Shown piece by piece: positions 46,049 to 55,068 of a stretch of 64,000 bases of DNA. Source of the stretch: an uncultured Aquimarina sp. (GTDB lineage Bacteria > Bacteroidota > Bacteroidia > Flavobacteriales > Flavobacteriaceae); assembly GCA_947497175.1 (NCBI GenBank), contig CANMFM010000008.1, forward strand, positions 186,001-250,000, given 5' to 3'. The notes beneath the pieces were generated by a model. The model was given only the letters and a program-made list of their open reading frames with translations. It did no database searches and had not been told where the DNA came from. Position numbers and translations under genes: made by a program. Position 1 is the first letter of the stretch. Every line of letters starts with the position of its first letter.

Positions 46049-46076
46049 TGCTTACTTCTGCATGTAAGCAGAAGTA
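46049..46076 (-). promoter_or_regulatory. ndk leader with two mutually exclusive hairpins
   Basis: Within the same 28 bases, 46049-46055 can pair with 46064-46070 (7 bp) or 46053-46061 can pair with 46068-46076 (9 bp). Both cannot form at once. The segment lies 15-42 bases before the ndk start codon. Confidence 0.45.
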
Positions 46077-46121
46077 TTTTTGAGTTACTTAGGATTAATA
46101 TCCTTTTTCTAATTTTTTGTG

Positions 46122-46151
46122 CAAAAGTATATTAAAAAGCATCAAAAACAA
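46122..46151 (-). promoter_or_regulatory. ndk promoter
   Basis: On the minus strand TTG (46151-46149), 19 bases, TACTTTTG (46129-46122), an exact consensus match. The TTG lies inside the loop of the terminator of the upstream phosphatase gene. Confidence 0.7.
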
Positions 46152-46175
46152 GAATTATTTTTGATGCTTTTTAAT
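46131..46175 (-). terminator. Long hairpin terminator of the PhoD-like gene
   Basis: An 18-bp perfect stem (46131-46148 with 46158-46175) with a 9-base loop; on the minus strand it ends in a T-run. It lies 16 bases after the stop of the phosphatase gene. Confidence 0.85.
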
Positions 46176-46190
46176 ATCAATCCAAAATTT

Positions 46191-47222
46191 TTAGTTTTTA
46201 GGGTATTGTAGTTTGAATTCTTGATAAACGATATCATTTTTACCTCTAATTTGCATAAGAACAGTATACGTATCAAGATTAAACTTAAGTAGGCCAAAAC
46301 TAGGAGTAGAAATTACCCTACCTACTCGATATTGGTTAGATTCTCCTTGATAACCAGAATATGAATGAGTTAATCCACTTGAAGTAAAGTCAACAATTGG
46401 ATACTTGAGCCCCTTTATTTTAGTCATCGAGAATTCAGAGATATGACGATCTCCAGAAAGGACAATTGCATTTCTTACTGCTTTACGCACTAACAAACCC
46501 TGAAGTCGTTCAACTTCGTGAGGAAAATTCCCCCAGGTTTCAAAACCGTGTTCAGAGGATAAAAATTGTATACTACTCACTATAATGACAAAATCGGAAT
46601 AGTTACTTTCGAGTTCTGTTTCTAACCACTTCCACTGCTTTTCTCCTAATAAGGTTCCTTCATTATTCGTATAGGGCTCATAACATCTATATTCACTATT
46701 GCTTTTCTTTAAAGGGGATCTAAAATAGCGGGTATCCAATACGATTACTTTTATATTTCCTTTTTCGACATCAAACACTTGTGAAGTATATACTCCTTCT
46801 TGTGATCTTCTGGGACTATCGCTCGATATTTCTAAGAAATCTAAAAATAATTGTTGGCTTTCCTTTTTCTTCTCCCACTCTGCTCCTACGTCATTTTTTC
46901 CATAGTCATGATCATCCCAGGTTGCCATAATGGGTACAGAATGTTTCATTTTTTTATATTCTTCATGATCATTTTGCATTTCATAACCCATCCTAACCTT
47001 ACTCATATCATCGGTATCGGCGTAAATATTATCACCTCCCCAAATAAATACATTAGGATTACTTTTTAAAATTTCTTTCCAAAAAGGTTGCGGCTTGCTT
47101 ACTTTACTGCAACTACCAAAAGCAATCACAAAGTCTGAGGTATTTGCTTCATTTCCCTTTTGCCCAAAACATAATTGGATATAGCATACAATTACTATAA
47201 TGTTGATCTTTTTCAATTTCAT
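46191..47222 (-). CDS. PhoD-like metallophosphatase, exported
   Basis: About 343 residues with a signal peptide (IIVIVCYIQLCFGQ). Metallophosphatase motifs: FGSCSK near the mature N-terminus, WGGDNIYAD, ATWDDHDYGKND and LSGDRHISE. This is the alkaline phosphatase D family, phosphodiesterases or phosphatases using iron and calcium, here in a short form without the N-terminal Fn3-like domain. A minus-strand TAATTTTG at 47252-47245 is a likely -7 element, which favours ATG 47222 over the in-frame ATG 47234. Confidence 0.85.
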   Translation of the reverse strand: MKLKKINIIVIVCYIQLCFGQKGNEANTSDFVIAFGSCSKVSKPQPFWKEILKSNPNVFIWGGDNIYADTDDMSKVRMGYEMQNDHEEYKKMKHSVPIMATWDDHDYGKNDVGAEWEKKKESQQLFLDFLEISSDSPRRSQEGVYTSQVFDVEKGNIKVIVLDTRYFRSPLKKSNSEYRCYEPYTNNEGTLLGEKQWKWLETELESNYSDFVIIVSSIQFLSSEHGFETWGNFPHEVERLQGLLVRKAVRNAIVLSGDRHISEFSMTKIKGLKYPIVDFTSSGLTHSYSGYQGESNQYRVGRVISTPSFGLLKFNLDTYTVLMQIRGKNDIVYQEFKLQYPKN

Positions 47223-47300
47223 ATTTATTGACATAAGAGTCTCACAAAATTAACTGATCTAATATTACTAAAATATTATTTATTGTATATTCGCTGCCTT

Positions 47301-48317
47301 ATGAATGATAAAGATATACATGAATTAAAAGAGGCGTTACGCTCGCCTAAAAACATCGTAATAACGACTCATAAAAACCCTGATGGTGATGCAATTGGTT
47401 CAACATTAGCATTACATCAATACCTCACCGCTCTTGGCCATATCTCAAAAGTTATTACCCCCAATGAATATCCGGATTTTTTGAAGTGGATCCCTGAAGA
47501 AGAAACGATAACTAAATTTAATACCAATACTGACGCTGCTATCTCTGAGATAGAGAAAGCCGATCTTATTTTTACTTTAGATTTTAATCACTTATCCAGA
47601 AGCGGAGATATGGAAAATATTTTAGTAAAGGCTGAGGCAACTTTTGTTATGATTGATCATCATCAACAACCGGATACCTATGCTAAATACACCTATAGTG
47701 ACGTAACTATGTGCTCCACATGTCAGATGATCTATCATTTTATTGAAAAAATGGATGATCTGGACAAAATTACTCCTGAGATAGCGACATGTATCTATGT
47801 CGGCATTATGACAGATACTGGATCGTTCAGGTTTAGATCAACCACAAGCACTACTCATCGAGTAGTTGCAGATCTTATTGATAAAGGTGCCGATAACACC
47901 AGTATTCATGAAAAAATTTATGATACCAACACAATTTCACGGCTTAGACTTAAGGGCATTGCACTTAATAACTTAAAAGTATTACCAGAATACAATACAG
48001 CATATATATCAATATCTCAAAAAGAATTAGATCAAAATAATTTTAGAAAAGGAGATACTGAAGGTTTTGTTAATTTAGGGTTGTCTATAGCAGGGATAAA
48101 GTTTGCGGTTATTTTTATAGAAAATAAAGGTGAAGGAATTATAAAAATCTCATTGCGTTCTAAAGGTGATTTTTCAGTAAATGAATTCTCTCGAAATCAC
48201 TTTGAAGGAGGAGGTCATCATAACGCGGCAGGTGGAAAAAGTAATCTCTCGCTATCGGATACCATTGATAAATTTATTAGTATATTACCATCTTACAAAA
48301 ATGTCCTAAATCAATGA
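47301..48317 (+). CDS. nrnA: DHH-family phosphoesterase (NrnA-type oligoribonuclease/pAp phosphatase)
   Basis: About 338 residues. DHH domain motifs: THKNPDGDAIGS, LDFNHLSRSG and DHHQQP; the C-terminal DHHA1 domain has GGGHHNAAGG, which binds substrate. NrnA degrades very short RNAs and dephosphorylates pAp. The start is ATG 47301; an upstream in-frame codon at 47283 adds residues unlike the family. It overlaps gldI by four bases, showing an operon. Confidence 0.9.
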   Translation: MNDKDIHELKEALRSPKNIVITTHKNPDGDAIGSTLALHQYLTALGHISKVITPNEYPDFLKWIPEEETITKFNTNTDAAISEIEKADLIFTLDFNHLSRSGDMENILVKAEATFVMIDHHQQPDTYAKYTYSDVTMCSTCQMIYHFIEKMDDLDKITPEIATCIYVGIMTDTGSFRFRSTTSTTHRVVADLIDKGADNTSIHEKIYDTNTISRLRLKGIALNNLKVLPEYNTAYISISQKELDQNNFRKGDTEGFVNLGLSIAGIKFAVIFIENKGEGIIKISLRSKGDFSVNEFSRNHFEGGGHHNAAGGKSNLSLSDTIDKFISILPSYKNVLNQ

Positions 48318-48871
48318 GAATAATTCTTTTAGCTTTAAGTATTCTTTTTCTGTTGTTTTCATGCAAAGCGCCTGAAGCCAGAAAACCTATCTCTATTAAA
48401 TCAGGAACTTTTATAAGTGACAGTAAATCGATTCATCGTAATAAAGAGCTTGCGGCAAAAGAGGAAGCAATAATTCAAAAAATTATTGATAACGATACCG
48501 TGCACGATTATATAACTTCTGAAGGAGGTTTTTGGTACTACTACAATAAAAAAGATACACTATCAAGCAGAACACCAAGGTTTGGAGATTTTGTAACCTT
48601 TACTCATGATGTAAAAGATTTAAATGGGAATATGATCTACTCTCAGCAAGAATTAGATACAATTACGTATTACATCGATAAAGAAGAATTATTTTTAGGC
48701 CTTCGCGAAGGTTTAAAACTTATGAAAGAAGGAGAAACCGTTACTTTTCTTTTTCCCTCATATCAAGCCTACGGATATTATGGCGACAATCATAAGATTG
48801 GAACAAATATTCCGTTAAAGACAGAAGTAACATTACATAAAATCACAAAAGAATCAACAACAAAAAATTAA
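48314..48871 (+). CDS. gldI: Gliding-motility lipoprotein GldI, FKBP-type peptidyl-prolyl isomerase
   Basis: A 185-residue lipoprotein (lipobox LFSC near residue 17) with a single FKBP domain over the C-terminal 110 residues (PRFGDFVTFTHDVKD, EELFLGLREGLKLMKEGE, FPSYQAYGYYGDN). In Flavobacterium johnsoniae GldI is needed for gliding and the type IX secretion system. It probably folds secreted proteins in the periplasm. A second isomerase gene follows after 15 bases. Confidence 0.85.
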   Translation: MRIILLALSILFLLFSCKAPEARKPISIKSGTFISDSKSIHRNKELAAKEEAIIQKIIDNDTVHDYITSEGGFWYYYNKKDTLSSRTPRFGDFVTFTHDVKDLNGNMIYSQQELDTITYYIDKEELFLGLREGLKLMKEGETVTFLFPSYQAYGYYGDNHKIGTNIPLKTEVTLHKITKESTTKN

Positions 48872-48886
48872 AATTTTTAATACACA

Positions 48887-50056
48887 ATGAAAAAACTAAG
48901 TCTTTTATTTTTAGCTCTTATTACTATAACTTTTAGTAGTTGTAATGAAAAATACCCTGATTTACAAGAAGGTATTTATGCCGAAATCGTAACCAACAAA
49001 GGTACTGCAGTTGCAAAACTATACCACGACCAAACACCAATGACCGTTGCTAATTTTGTATCCTTGGCAGAAGGAACGAATACGATGGTAGATAGCACTT
49101 ACAAAGGTAAAAAGTTTTATAACGGAATAATATTTCACAGAGTCATCAAAGATTTTATGATTCAGACAGGTGACCCTCTAGGTACCGGTACTGGTGATCC
49201 TGGATATAAATTTCCAGATGAAATTGTAGACTCACTTACGCATAAGTCTAAAGGAATCTTGTCTATGGCAAATTCTGGACCAGGCACTAACGGTAGTCAA
49301 TTCTTTATTACCTTAAAAGCTACTCCCTGGTTAAATGGAAAGCATACTGTTTTTGGAGAAATTGTTATGGGTCAAGATGTTATCGATAGTATTGGAGTAG
49401 CAAAAACGGGTCCAAGAGATAAGCCAGAGAGTGAAATAAAAATGCTTGAGGTTAATATCATTCGTAAAGGTTCTGAAGCTAAAGGTTTTGATACTGACGC
49501 TGCTTTTACAAATAAATTAAAGGCTCTTGAAGAAGAAAAAACAGAAAAAGAACGATTAGCAAAAGAAAGAAGTGAAGCCACAGCTGCAAAGTTTAACGAG
49601 CTGAAAGCTAAAGCTAAAAAATATGATAGTGGTCTGGAAATCGCATTCATCACTGAAGGAGAAGGAGAAAAACCAAAATCCTCAGATACTGTAAACGTAA
49701 ATTATGCAGGTTATTTTGCTGATGGAAAAATATTTGATACCAATATCCTTGAAGTAGCAAAAGAGACCGGAACCTTTGATCAGCGCAGAGCTGATCATCC
49801 AAAAGGGTATGCACCTATGCCAATGCCCTATTCTCCAGATGCTCAAATGATTCCTGGATTTAAAGAAGGGGCTCAGCAAATGAAAGTTGGAGATAAGGCC
49901 GTACTTTTTATTCCTGCTCATCTTGCCTATGGAGAAAGAGGAGCCGGACCAATCCCGCCGAATACAGATTTGATCTTCGAACTTGAAATTGTTGATATAC
50001 AAGATCCTAATAGTGCTCCTCAAGGACACTCAAAGGATGATGGTCACGGGCACTAG
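48887..50056 (+). CDS. Cyclophilin-FKBP fusion peptidyl-prolyl isomerase lipoprotein
   Basis: A 389-residue lipoprotein (lipobox FSSC near residue 19) with two isomerase domains. The cyclophilin domain is at about 30-195 (FHRVIKDFMIQTGDP, GTNGSQFFITL), a Glu/Lys-rich coiled linker at about 200-245, and the FKBP domain at about 250-375 (NVNYAGYFADGKIFDT, AYGERGAGPIPPNT). The His-rich tail DDGHGH is unusual. Two folding activities in one periplasmic protein, next to gldI, suggest a chaperone for exported surface proteins. Confidence 0.9.
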   Translation: MKKLSLLFLALITITFSSCNEKYPDLQEGIYAEIVTNKGTAVAKLYHDQTPMTVANFVSLAEGTNTMVDSTYKGKKFYNGIIFHRVIKDFMIQTGDPLGTGTGDPGYKFPDEIVDSLTHKSKGILSMANSGPGTNGSQFFITLKATPWLNGKHTVFGEIVMGQDVIDSIGVAKTGPRDKPESEIKMLEVNIIRKGSEAKGFDTDAAFTNKLKALEEEKTEKERLAKERSEATAAKFNELKAKAKKYDSGLEIAFITEGEGEKPKSSDTVNVNYAGYFADGKIFDTNILEVAKETGTFDQRRADHPKGYAPMPMPYSPDAQMIPGFKEGAQQMKVGDKAVLFIPAHLAYGERGAGPIPPNTDLIFELEIVDIQDPNSAPQGHSKDDGHGH

Positions 50057-50073
50057 AACTATATAAATACTGC

Positions 50074-50110
50074 AAAAAGCATCTCAAATTTGAGATGCTT
50101 TTTCTTTTTA
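50074..50110 (+). terminator. Intrinsic terminator after the isomerase operon
   Basis: A perfect 30-base palindrome (15-bp arms, 50074-50088 with 50089-50103) followed by further T's. It sits between convergent genes and probably serves both. Confidence 0.85.
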
Positions 50111-50127
50111 TAGTCTATATTTAGCAC

Positions 50128-50577
50128 TTAATGGTTCTTGGCATCGTTAAACTGCCAAAGTACATTTATAATTTGCCATTTTCCATTCAGTTTTACGATG
50201 TGCATATAATCAATCCACTCGTCTGCTATTAGTTTTACTGAAGCTATTTTATCATAAACATCAAGCAGAATCACTTCCTTTTTTGGATATTCTGGAAACT
50301 TATCCCCGTTTTGATTATAGGTTTCGGCTAATAAAATCATAGCATCTGTAAAGGTTTCTCTCAAATATTCTTTTTGCGTTTGCTTGTGATTCCAAAAGGT
50401 TCTTTTGACCATTCTAGGGTGCGCTGCACGCTTAAACTGATCAGGCTTTGCATGATGTTGTGATTCGATGTAATCCAAAGCTACTTGTTTAATATCCAGA
50501 GAATCTTTGCGTGTTTGCCCCTGAACACAAAAGGTTGCTAAAAAAAGAGCGATTGTAAGAATAATTAGATGTTTCAT
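50128..50577 (-). CDS. Exported NTF2-like (lumazine-binding-type) protein
   Basis: A 149-residue protein with a signal peptide (1-20, FCVQGQ). The mature part is an NTF2-fold domain: a first helix VALDYIESQHHAKPDQFKRA, then HPRMVKRTF, and the final strand WQIINVLWQF. Such proteins are small binding or isomerase domains. Single gene, convergent with the cyclophilin-FKBP gene. Confidence 0.8.
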   Translation of the reverse strand: MKHLIILTIALFLATFCVQGQTRKDSLDIKQVALDYIESQHHAKPDQFKRAAHPRMVKRTFWNHKQTQKEYLRETFTDAMILLAETYNQNGDKFPEYPKKEVILLDVYDKIASVKLIADEWIDYMHIVKLNGKWQIINVLWQFNDAKNH

Positions 50578-50899
50578 AATGATTTTTTATAATTGATGTT
50601 CATTTTTTAGTAATAACCCATTTTGCATTTAAGAAAAATACTAAAAAAAGCCTCGATTTGAGTGGTTTTTTTGGAATGAAATGGAGAAAAATTGTATCGC
50701 GAATACGGTTTTGGATTCAAAATCTTTGTCATCCCGAGCATTACCAATAACTCAATACATTTCTTTCCTTGGTTAAAACATTTGAATGGACAGATTTTAC
50801 CAAAAAAATACACAAAAGTACTAAGGATCAATAAAAGCGTATGATTAATAAGGTATTGAAGTAATTAACTTTATGTGGTCTTATATCGACGAATTATTT
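50578..50899. repeat. Intergenic stretch with a decayed copy of the 145-base element
   Basis: From 50651 to 50793 the sequence aligns by eye with the element at 41696-41840: ATTGTATCGCGAA matches ATGTATCGAGAA, and TTTGAATGGACAG matches CTCGAATTGACG. The terminal arms no longer pair well and the middle carries an insertion. No gene is seen in the 322 bases. Confidence 0.5.
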
Positions 50900-51304
50900 T
50901 TAACTGAGTTTTTTTGCTACTTCTAATTCAAGAATAGCAAGTGTGATGATCAGTATAATTTCCACAATGATATACGTCCAGCCCAGAGGTGTTATTGTTT
51001 GTCGATGTAAAAATGCTAGTCCTAGTGATAGTAAACAATAAAGCAAATTCATAATCGCAATTATTTGTAATAGTGCTCTTAACGCATTCTTTTCTTTTTG
51101 ATAACTGTAAAAGTCAAAAATTACAAAAAAGACAGGTATTGCGGCTAGTAGATATAATGTTGAAGGAGGTATTCCAATTAAGGACTCTACGCTAACAAAA
51201 ATTATTCCAAGCCAAAAGGCAGATATCATTGCTCCCATTCCATCGATCAAGAAAAGCAGTTTAGGGTACTTACAGAAATAAGTTATTACTCGCTCTAATA
51301 CCAT
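50900..51304 (-). CDS. Small integral membrane protein, four helices
   Basis: A 134-residue protein with four hydrophobic helices (about 17-38, 42-62, 75-97, 105-130). No family motif that I can name; similar small membrane proteins are scattered through Bacteroidota. It lies alone between the NTF2-like gene and the ankyrin gene. Confidence 0.6.
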   Translation of the reverse strand: MVLERVITYFCKYPKLLFLIDGMGAMISAFWLGIIFVSVESLIGIPPSTLYLLAAIPVFFVIFDFYSYQKEKNALRALLQIIAIMNLLYCLLSLGLAFLHRQTITPLGWTYIIVEIILIITLAILELEVAKKLS

Positions 51305-51461
51305 ATTATTATACGTTTACCACTAACATTAGATTATCGAATGTACATTATTTTCTCGTTGATCGATTTCCTCGTTCTAAAAAACCAGAACATTTGATAG
51401 TGTATAAATTTAAAAATCCAAGACGCAAATAGTATTAAAAACTAAGTTCTCAAAGATATCA

Positions 51462-52859
51462 TCACATTTTCTTATTTGCTTTTTCTTTAATTGTATTCAA
51501 AATTTTCGTGCTTACCCAATAGATATCTTGATTACTGGTATAAAATAAATATTTTCCATCTTTGGTCACATAGGGACAATATTCATAATTCTGAGTATTA
51601 ATTTCTTTACCCATATTTACTGCTGTTGTCCATGTATCATCACTATTTTTGAAACTTATATATAAATCGCCTCTACCTAAACTATTTTCACGAGTTGAAC
51701 AAAAAATGATATAAGACTCGTCTGAAGAAACAAAAACGTCTGCTTCATAATTTTCAGTATTTATTGCTTCACTAAGAGCTACTGGTTTTTGAAATTTTTT
51801 GTCAATAACCTTTGAGTAATATATATCATGATCGGTTCTTTCAATATCTTTTCGATCATGTCCGTTAGATGAAAAATATAGGGTTCCGTTATGGGTAAAT
51901 GAAATGTAATATTCATCTCCACCAGTATTAATTTGTACTCCTGCGTTAATTGGTTCTGACCATCCATTTTGAATTCTTTCAACATACCAAATATCGACAT
52001 CTTTGGGTTTTCCTATACCCTCTAAAGCTCTTGTAGAAATAAAATACAACCTAGTTTCATCGTTAGAAAGAAAGGGATCATTGTAACCATATTGCTCATG
52101 CGAAAGAACGGTTTTAGGGGTGCTCCATTGATTTCCTATCATTTTAGAATACCGTATTTCACTTTTCCCATTAACATCTACACCATAATAAAATTCTGTA
52201 CCCGCCGAGTTGAAGACAGAGCCAAACTCCTGCTCTTCTGTCGAAATAAAATTGGGGGCAAATAATTTTGGAATTGTATCGGGTGGCTCTTGCCCCATAT
52301 ATTTACCATGCATGGTAATCACACGAATTAAACTTTTATCTGCTCCTAATGATAAGAGTAGTGTATAAATTTCATTTGCGTCGATTCTATTTGCAATTTC
52401 CAAAGGAGTACTTCCTCTTTCATTTCTTTTATTGATGTCTACACCTAAGTCTACCAGTTTTCTAACAAATAGTTTATTTTTAATTAGAGCAGCCTTTTCT
52501 AATAGTGAAGCGCCGTAGGTAGGTATCCATTTATTATTGGGTTGTAGTTTTAGCAAAAAATCAAAGTATTTCTCATTGTCGAATTGAACCGCAATGTGCA
52601 TGGGCGTTCTTTTCTGATTATCTTCTTCATTTATATCTATTCCTGTTTTAATTAAGTAATCAAATATTTCTTTTTGCTTACACGCAACTGCCCAATGCAG
52701 TAAAGATCTTCCTCGATTATCCTTTGTGTTAATAGGCACATTTACTAGCATACTATCCAACCTGGCCAAATTTCCCTGACATGCTGTTCTGTACATATTT
52801 TGTGCAACCGCAGTTGGACTAATCACAAAAAGCACTATAATAAATACTATTTTTCTCAT
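51462..52859 (-). CDS. Exported ankyrin-repeat and PD40-propeller fusion protein
   Basis: About 465 residues. Signal peptide 1-20 (SPTAVAQ). Residues 20-180 carry four ankyrin-like repeats (GRSLLHWAVACKQ, RTPMHIAVQFDN, GSTPLEIANRID). The second half has PD40/WD40-like propeller repeats with the motif F/Y-x-S-(T/N), e.g. RLYFISTR, TLYFSSNG, YIIFCSTR, YLFYTSN, related to TolB and to OmpA-linked PD40 proteins. The combination is unusual and suggests binding of peptidoglycan or protein ligands in the periplasm. The start is ATG 52859. Confidence 0.78.
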   Translation of the reverse strand: MRKIVFIIVLFVISPTAVAQNMYRTACQGNLARLDSMLVNVPINTKDNRGRSLLHWAVACKQKEIFDYLIKTGIDINEEDNQKRTPMHIAVQFDNEKYFDFLLKLQPNNKWIPTYGASLLEKAALIKNKLFVRKLVDLGVDINKRNERGSTPLEIANRIDANEIYTLLLSLGADKSLIRVITMHGKYMGQEPPDTIPKLFAPNFISTEEQEFGSVFNSAGTEFYYGVDVNGKSEIRYSKMIGNQWSTPKTVLSHEQYGYNDPFLSNDETRLYFISTRALEGIGKPKDVDIWYVERIQNGWSEPINAGVQINTGGDEYYISFTHNGTLYFSSNGHDRKDIERTDHDIYYSKVIDKKFQKPVALSEAINTENYEADVFVSSDESYIIFCSTRENSLGRGDLYISFKNSDDTWTTAVNMGKEINTQNYEYCPYVTKDGKYLFYTSNQDIYWVSTKILNTIKEKANKKM

Positions 52860-53011
52860 TGTGGTTATAATTAAGAGTGATGTTCGTTTTAGTGTTACCA
52901 TTGTATTTTAGAAAAAGTATACACAAAATTCAATTTGTAGACCACCTTATTTTAATAGATCCAACCTGCAAGTAATAATTGCGATTCACTACTACCCTAT
53001 CCTATGCTGTT

Positions 53012-53539
53012 TTAAATTTCTATTTTCAGCAATTCTTCATAAGGGTCTCCAACAATACCTAGTAATTTTGCAAAAGCGGGTTCGGTTTTTAATCCATCTT
53101 TTTTAAGTTTAATTATTTTCGCTTTGAATTCATCATCATTTGCCCTGAGAATTTTGTGCTCAATTATCATATGCCTGTAGGCATTTTGATGTGTAGGCAG
53201 ACAGTCTTGGCCAAAAATTTCAATTTTAAACTTCTTATTATGAAATGTTGCAACAGTGGAGAATAATCCATTCCAGCTATTGGTTCGAATTTCAAAATCA
53301 TTTTTATCTGCATACAACTTGGTTATAGTTTTTGCGAACACCTGGTGATTAGAACATTCGCATACAATATCTAAGTCACTTTCCGGTATGTCAATGCCTA
53401 TCGGAATGGTACCTGTCAATATCGGCTTATATCTTCGTAATTTTTTAAAAATATTGAGTTCAGACAATTCTAAATATGCTTGTTGCTGACGCTCGTTTCC
53501 CGTCTTTAGATATTCAATATTTGTAAAATCAATGGTCAA
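53012..53539 (-). CDS. DUF4269 nucleotidyltransferase-fold protein
   Basis: A 175-residue cytoplasmic protein resembling DUF4269. GTIPIGIDIPESDLDIVCEC has the GS-like start and D-x-D pattern of a nucleotidyltransferase fold (LDIV), and EIFGQDCLPTHQNAYRHM follows. It could be a toxin-like or RNA-modifying transferase, but nothing beside it forms a toxin-antitoxin pair. Single gene. Confidence 0.75.
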   Translation of the reverse strand: MTIDFTNIEYLKTGNERQQQAYLELSELNIFKKLRRYKPILTGTIPIGIDIPESDLDIVCECSNHQVFAKTITKLYADKNDFEIRTNSWNGLFSTVATFHNKKFKIEIFGQDCLPTHQNAYRHMIIEHKILRANDDEFKAKIIKLKKDGLKTEPAFAKLLGIVGDPYEELLKIEI

Positions 53540-53710
53540 CAGTTCTTTTCAATTATAAAAAATATCTTGTTCTAAAAATATAACACGATAGAAATACGAT
53601 ATATTTCGGATCAGTACTAAAATAAAAAAATTGCTTTCATTCTTTTTTCTTAAGGACCACCAGGTTTGCTATAATAAATTGAATACGAACTTACAAAGTT
53701 CTCACTGTTA

Positions 53711-55006
53711 CTATTGACCATATTTATTACTGTAACGTTTCCAAAGTTTGGTTTGATGACTTTCCAGACTAATTTCTCTGCCTTGGATAAATGCATTTTC
53801 TAATTGGTTAGTACGCATATCTAAGGCATCACCGGCACTAATAAATAAGGTAGCATGTTTACCTACTTCCAGGGTTCCCGTGATATCATCAATACCTAAG
53901 ATTTTTGCGCTATTACCAGTAATTAATTGTAATGCTTTTTCTTTGTCTAGTCCATGTGCTACTACTGTTCCTGCTTGAAAAGGAAGATTTCGTGCATTAG
54001 CACGCTCCATACTACCGCTATTTTGTAAGGCAACTAATACTCCGGCGTCTGTTAATAATTTTGCATTTTTATAAGGTTGATCATAATCATCATCCTCATA
54101 ATTAGGAGTAGAGTGCGTTCTTTTTAATAACACAGGAACATTATTCTGTTTTAACAGATTCGCTACTTTATACGCTTCATCACCTCCAACAATTACTATT
54201 CTCTTAATGCCATACTCTTTGCCAAATGATAGCGCTTCAAGGATTCCTTTTTCTGCACTAACATGAATGAATAATGCTTTAGTACCGTCAAAAACCTCAC
54301 TCATAGCAAGGTAAGGAAGGTTTATAGGGCTCACATCTTTTGCCTTTATTGCAGCTTTAGCCTGTAGCATAAATTCCTTTACTGCTTTGGTCTGTTTTGC
54401 ATACTCTTTATTGGGTCTTAAACCAGGATCTTCTCCTAACCACCATCGTCCTCTTTTATAGCTATCAGGCCAGTTGATATGAACACCATCATCTACTTTA
54501 ATAGCAGCATCCTCCCAATTCCAGGCATCTAATTGCACAATAGATGAGGTTCCGGAAATTCTTCCTCCTCTAGGCGTTACCTGAGCTATTAATACACCAT
54601 TTGGCCTCATACTTTCTACAATTTTACTCTCGGCATTATAGGCGATGATGCTTCTAATATGCGGATTAAAATTACCAATTTCGGAATCGTCATCAGATGC
54701 TCGAACAGCGGCGATTTCTACCAAGCCTAACGTAGAATTAGGAGCAATAATTCCTGGATATAGATGTTTTCCAGACGCATCTATTACTCTACCTTTTGGT
54801 GTAATACTTTCTGAGACTCCTATTGCGGTAATTTTTCCACTGTCGAAAACGATACTACAATTTTCAATAACTTCTCCATTTCCAATATGTGCTGTAGCTC
54901 CGGTGATCGTTATAGCCCCGGATTGTACTTTGGCTGGGGTTTGCTGTGCTATACTGTTTCCTAAAGAAATAATATATAGCGCTATAATGAATATAACTTT
55001 TTTCAT
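53711..55006 (-). CDS. Amidohydrolase-family protein lacking the HxH motif
   Basis: A 431-residue exported protein (signal 1-20). It has the composite start of the imidazolonepropionase-type amidohydrolases (GATAHIGNGEVIENCSIVF, GKITAIG, GKHLYPGII) but the metal-binding HxH that should follow is replaced by APNSTLG. The family ending (ITGNSAKILGIDD, GTLEVGKHATLFI) is intact. Probably catalytically altered or a binding partner. It sits 62 bases downstream of a 998-residue two-domain relative, likely in one operon. Confidence 0.82.
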   Translation of the reverse strand: MKKVIFIIALYIISLGNSIAQQTPAKVQSGAITITGATAHIGNGEVIENCSIVFDSGKITAIGVSESITPKGRVIDASGKHLYPGIIAPNSTLGLVEIAAVRASDDDSEIGNFNPHIRSIIAYNAESKIVESMRPNGVLIAQVTPRGGRISGTSSIVQLDAWNWEDAAIKVDDGVHINWPDSYKRGRWWLGEDPGLRPNKEYAKQTKAVKEFMLQAKAAIKAKDVSPINLPYLAMSEVFDGTKALFIHVSAEKGILEALSFGKEYGIKRIVIVGGDEAYKVANLLKQNNVPVLLKRTHSTPNYEDDDYDQPYKNAKLLTDAGVLVALQNSGSMERANARNLPFQAGTVVAHGLDKEKALQLITGNSAKILGIDDITGTLEVGKHATLFISAGDALDMRTNQLENAFIQGREISLESHQTKLWKRYSNKYGQ

Positions 55007-55068
55007 TTATTTAATTATTTTAGGTCATACAAGTTTTGAAAACTCGTATGATCTTATTTTTTGCTCTC

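Noticed and set aside
46310..46330. TTACCCTACC in the PhoD-like gene (minus-strand GGTAGGGTAA)
   Set aside because: Inside a coding region, and no CGTT at the required distance.
53012..53539. DUF4269 protein as toxin of a toxin-antitoxin pair
   Set aside because: No small partner gene on either side, and 110-170 bases of empty sequence flank it.
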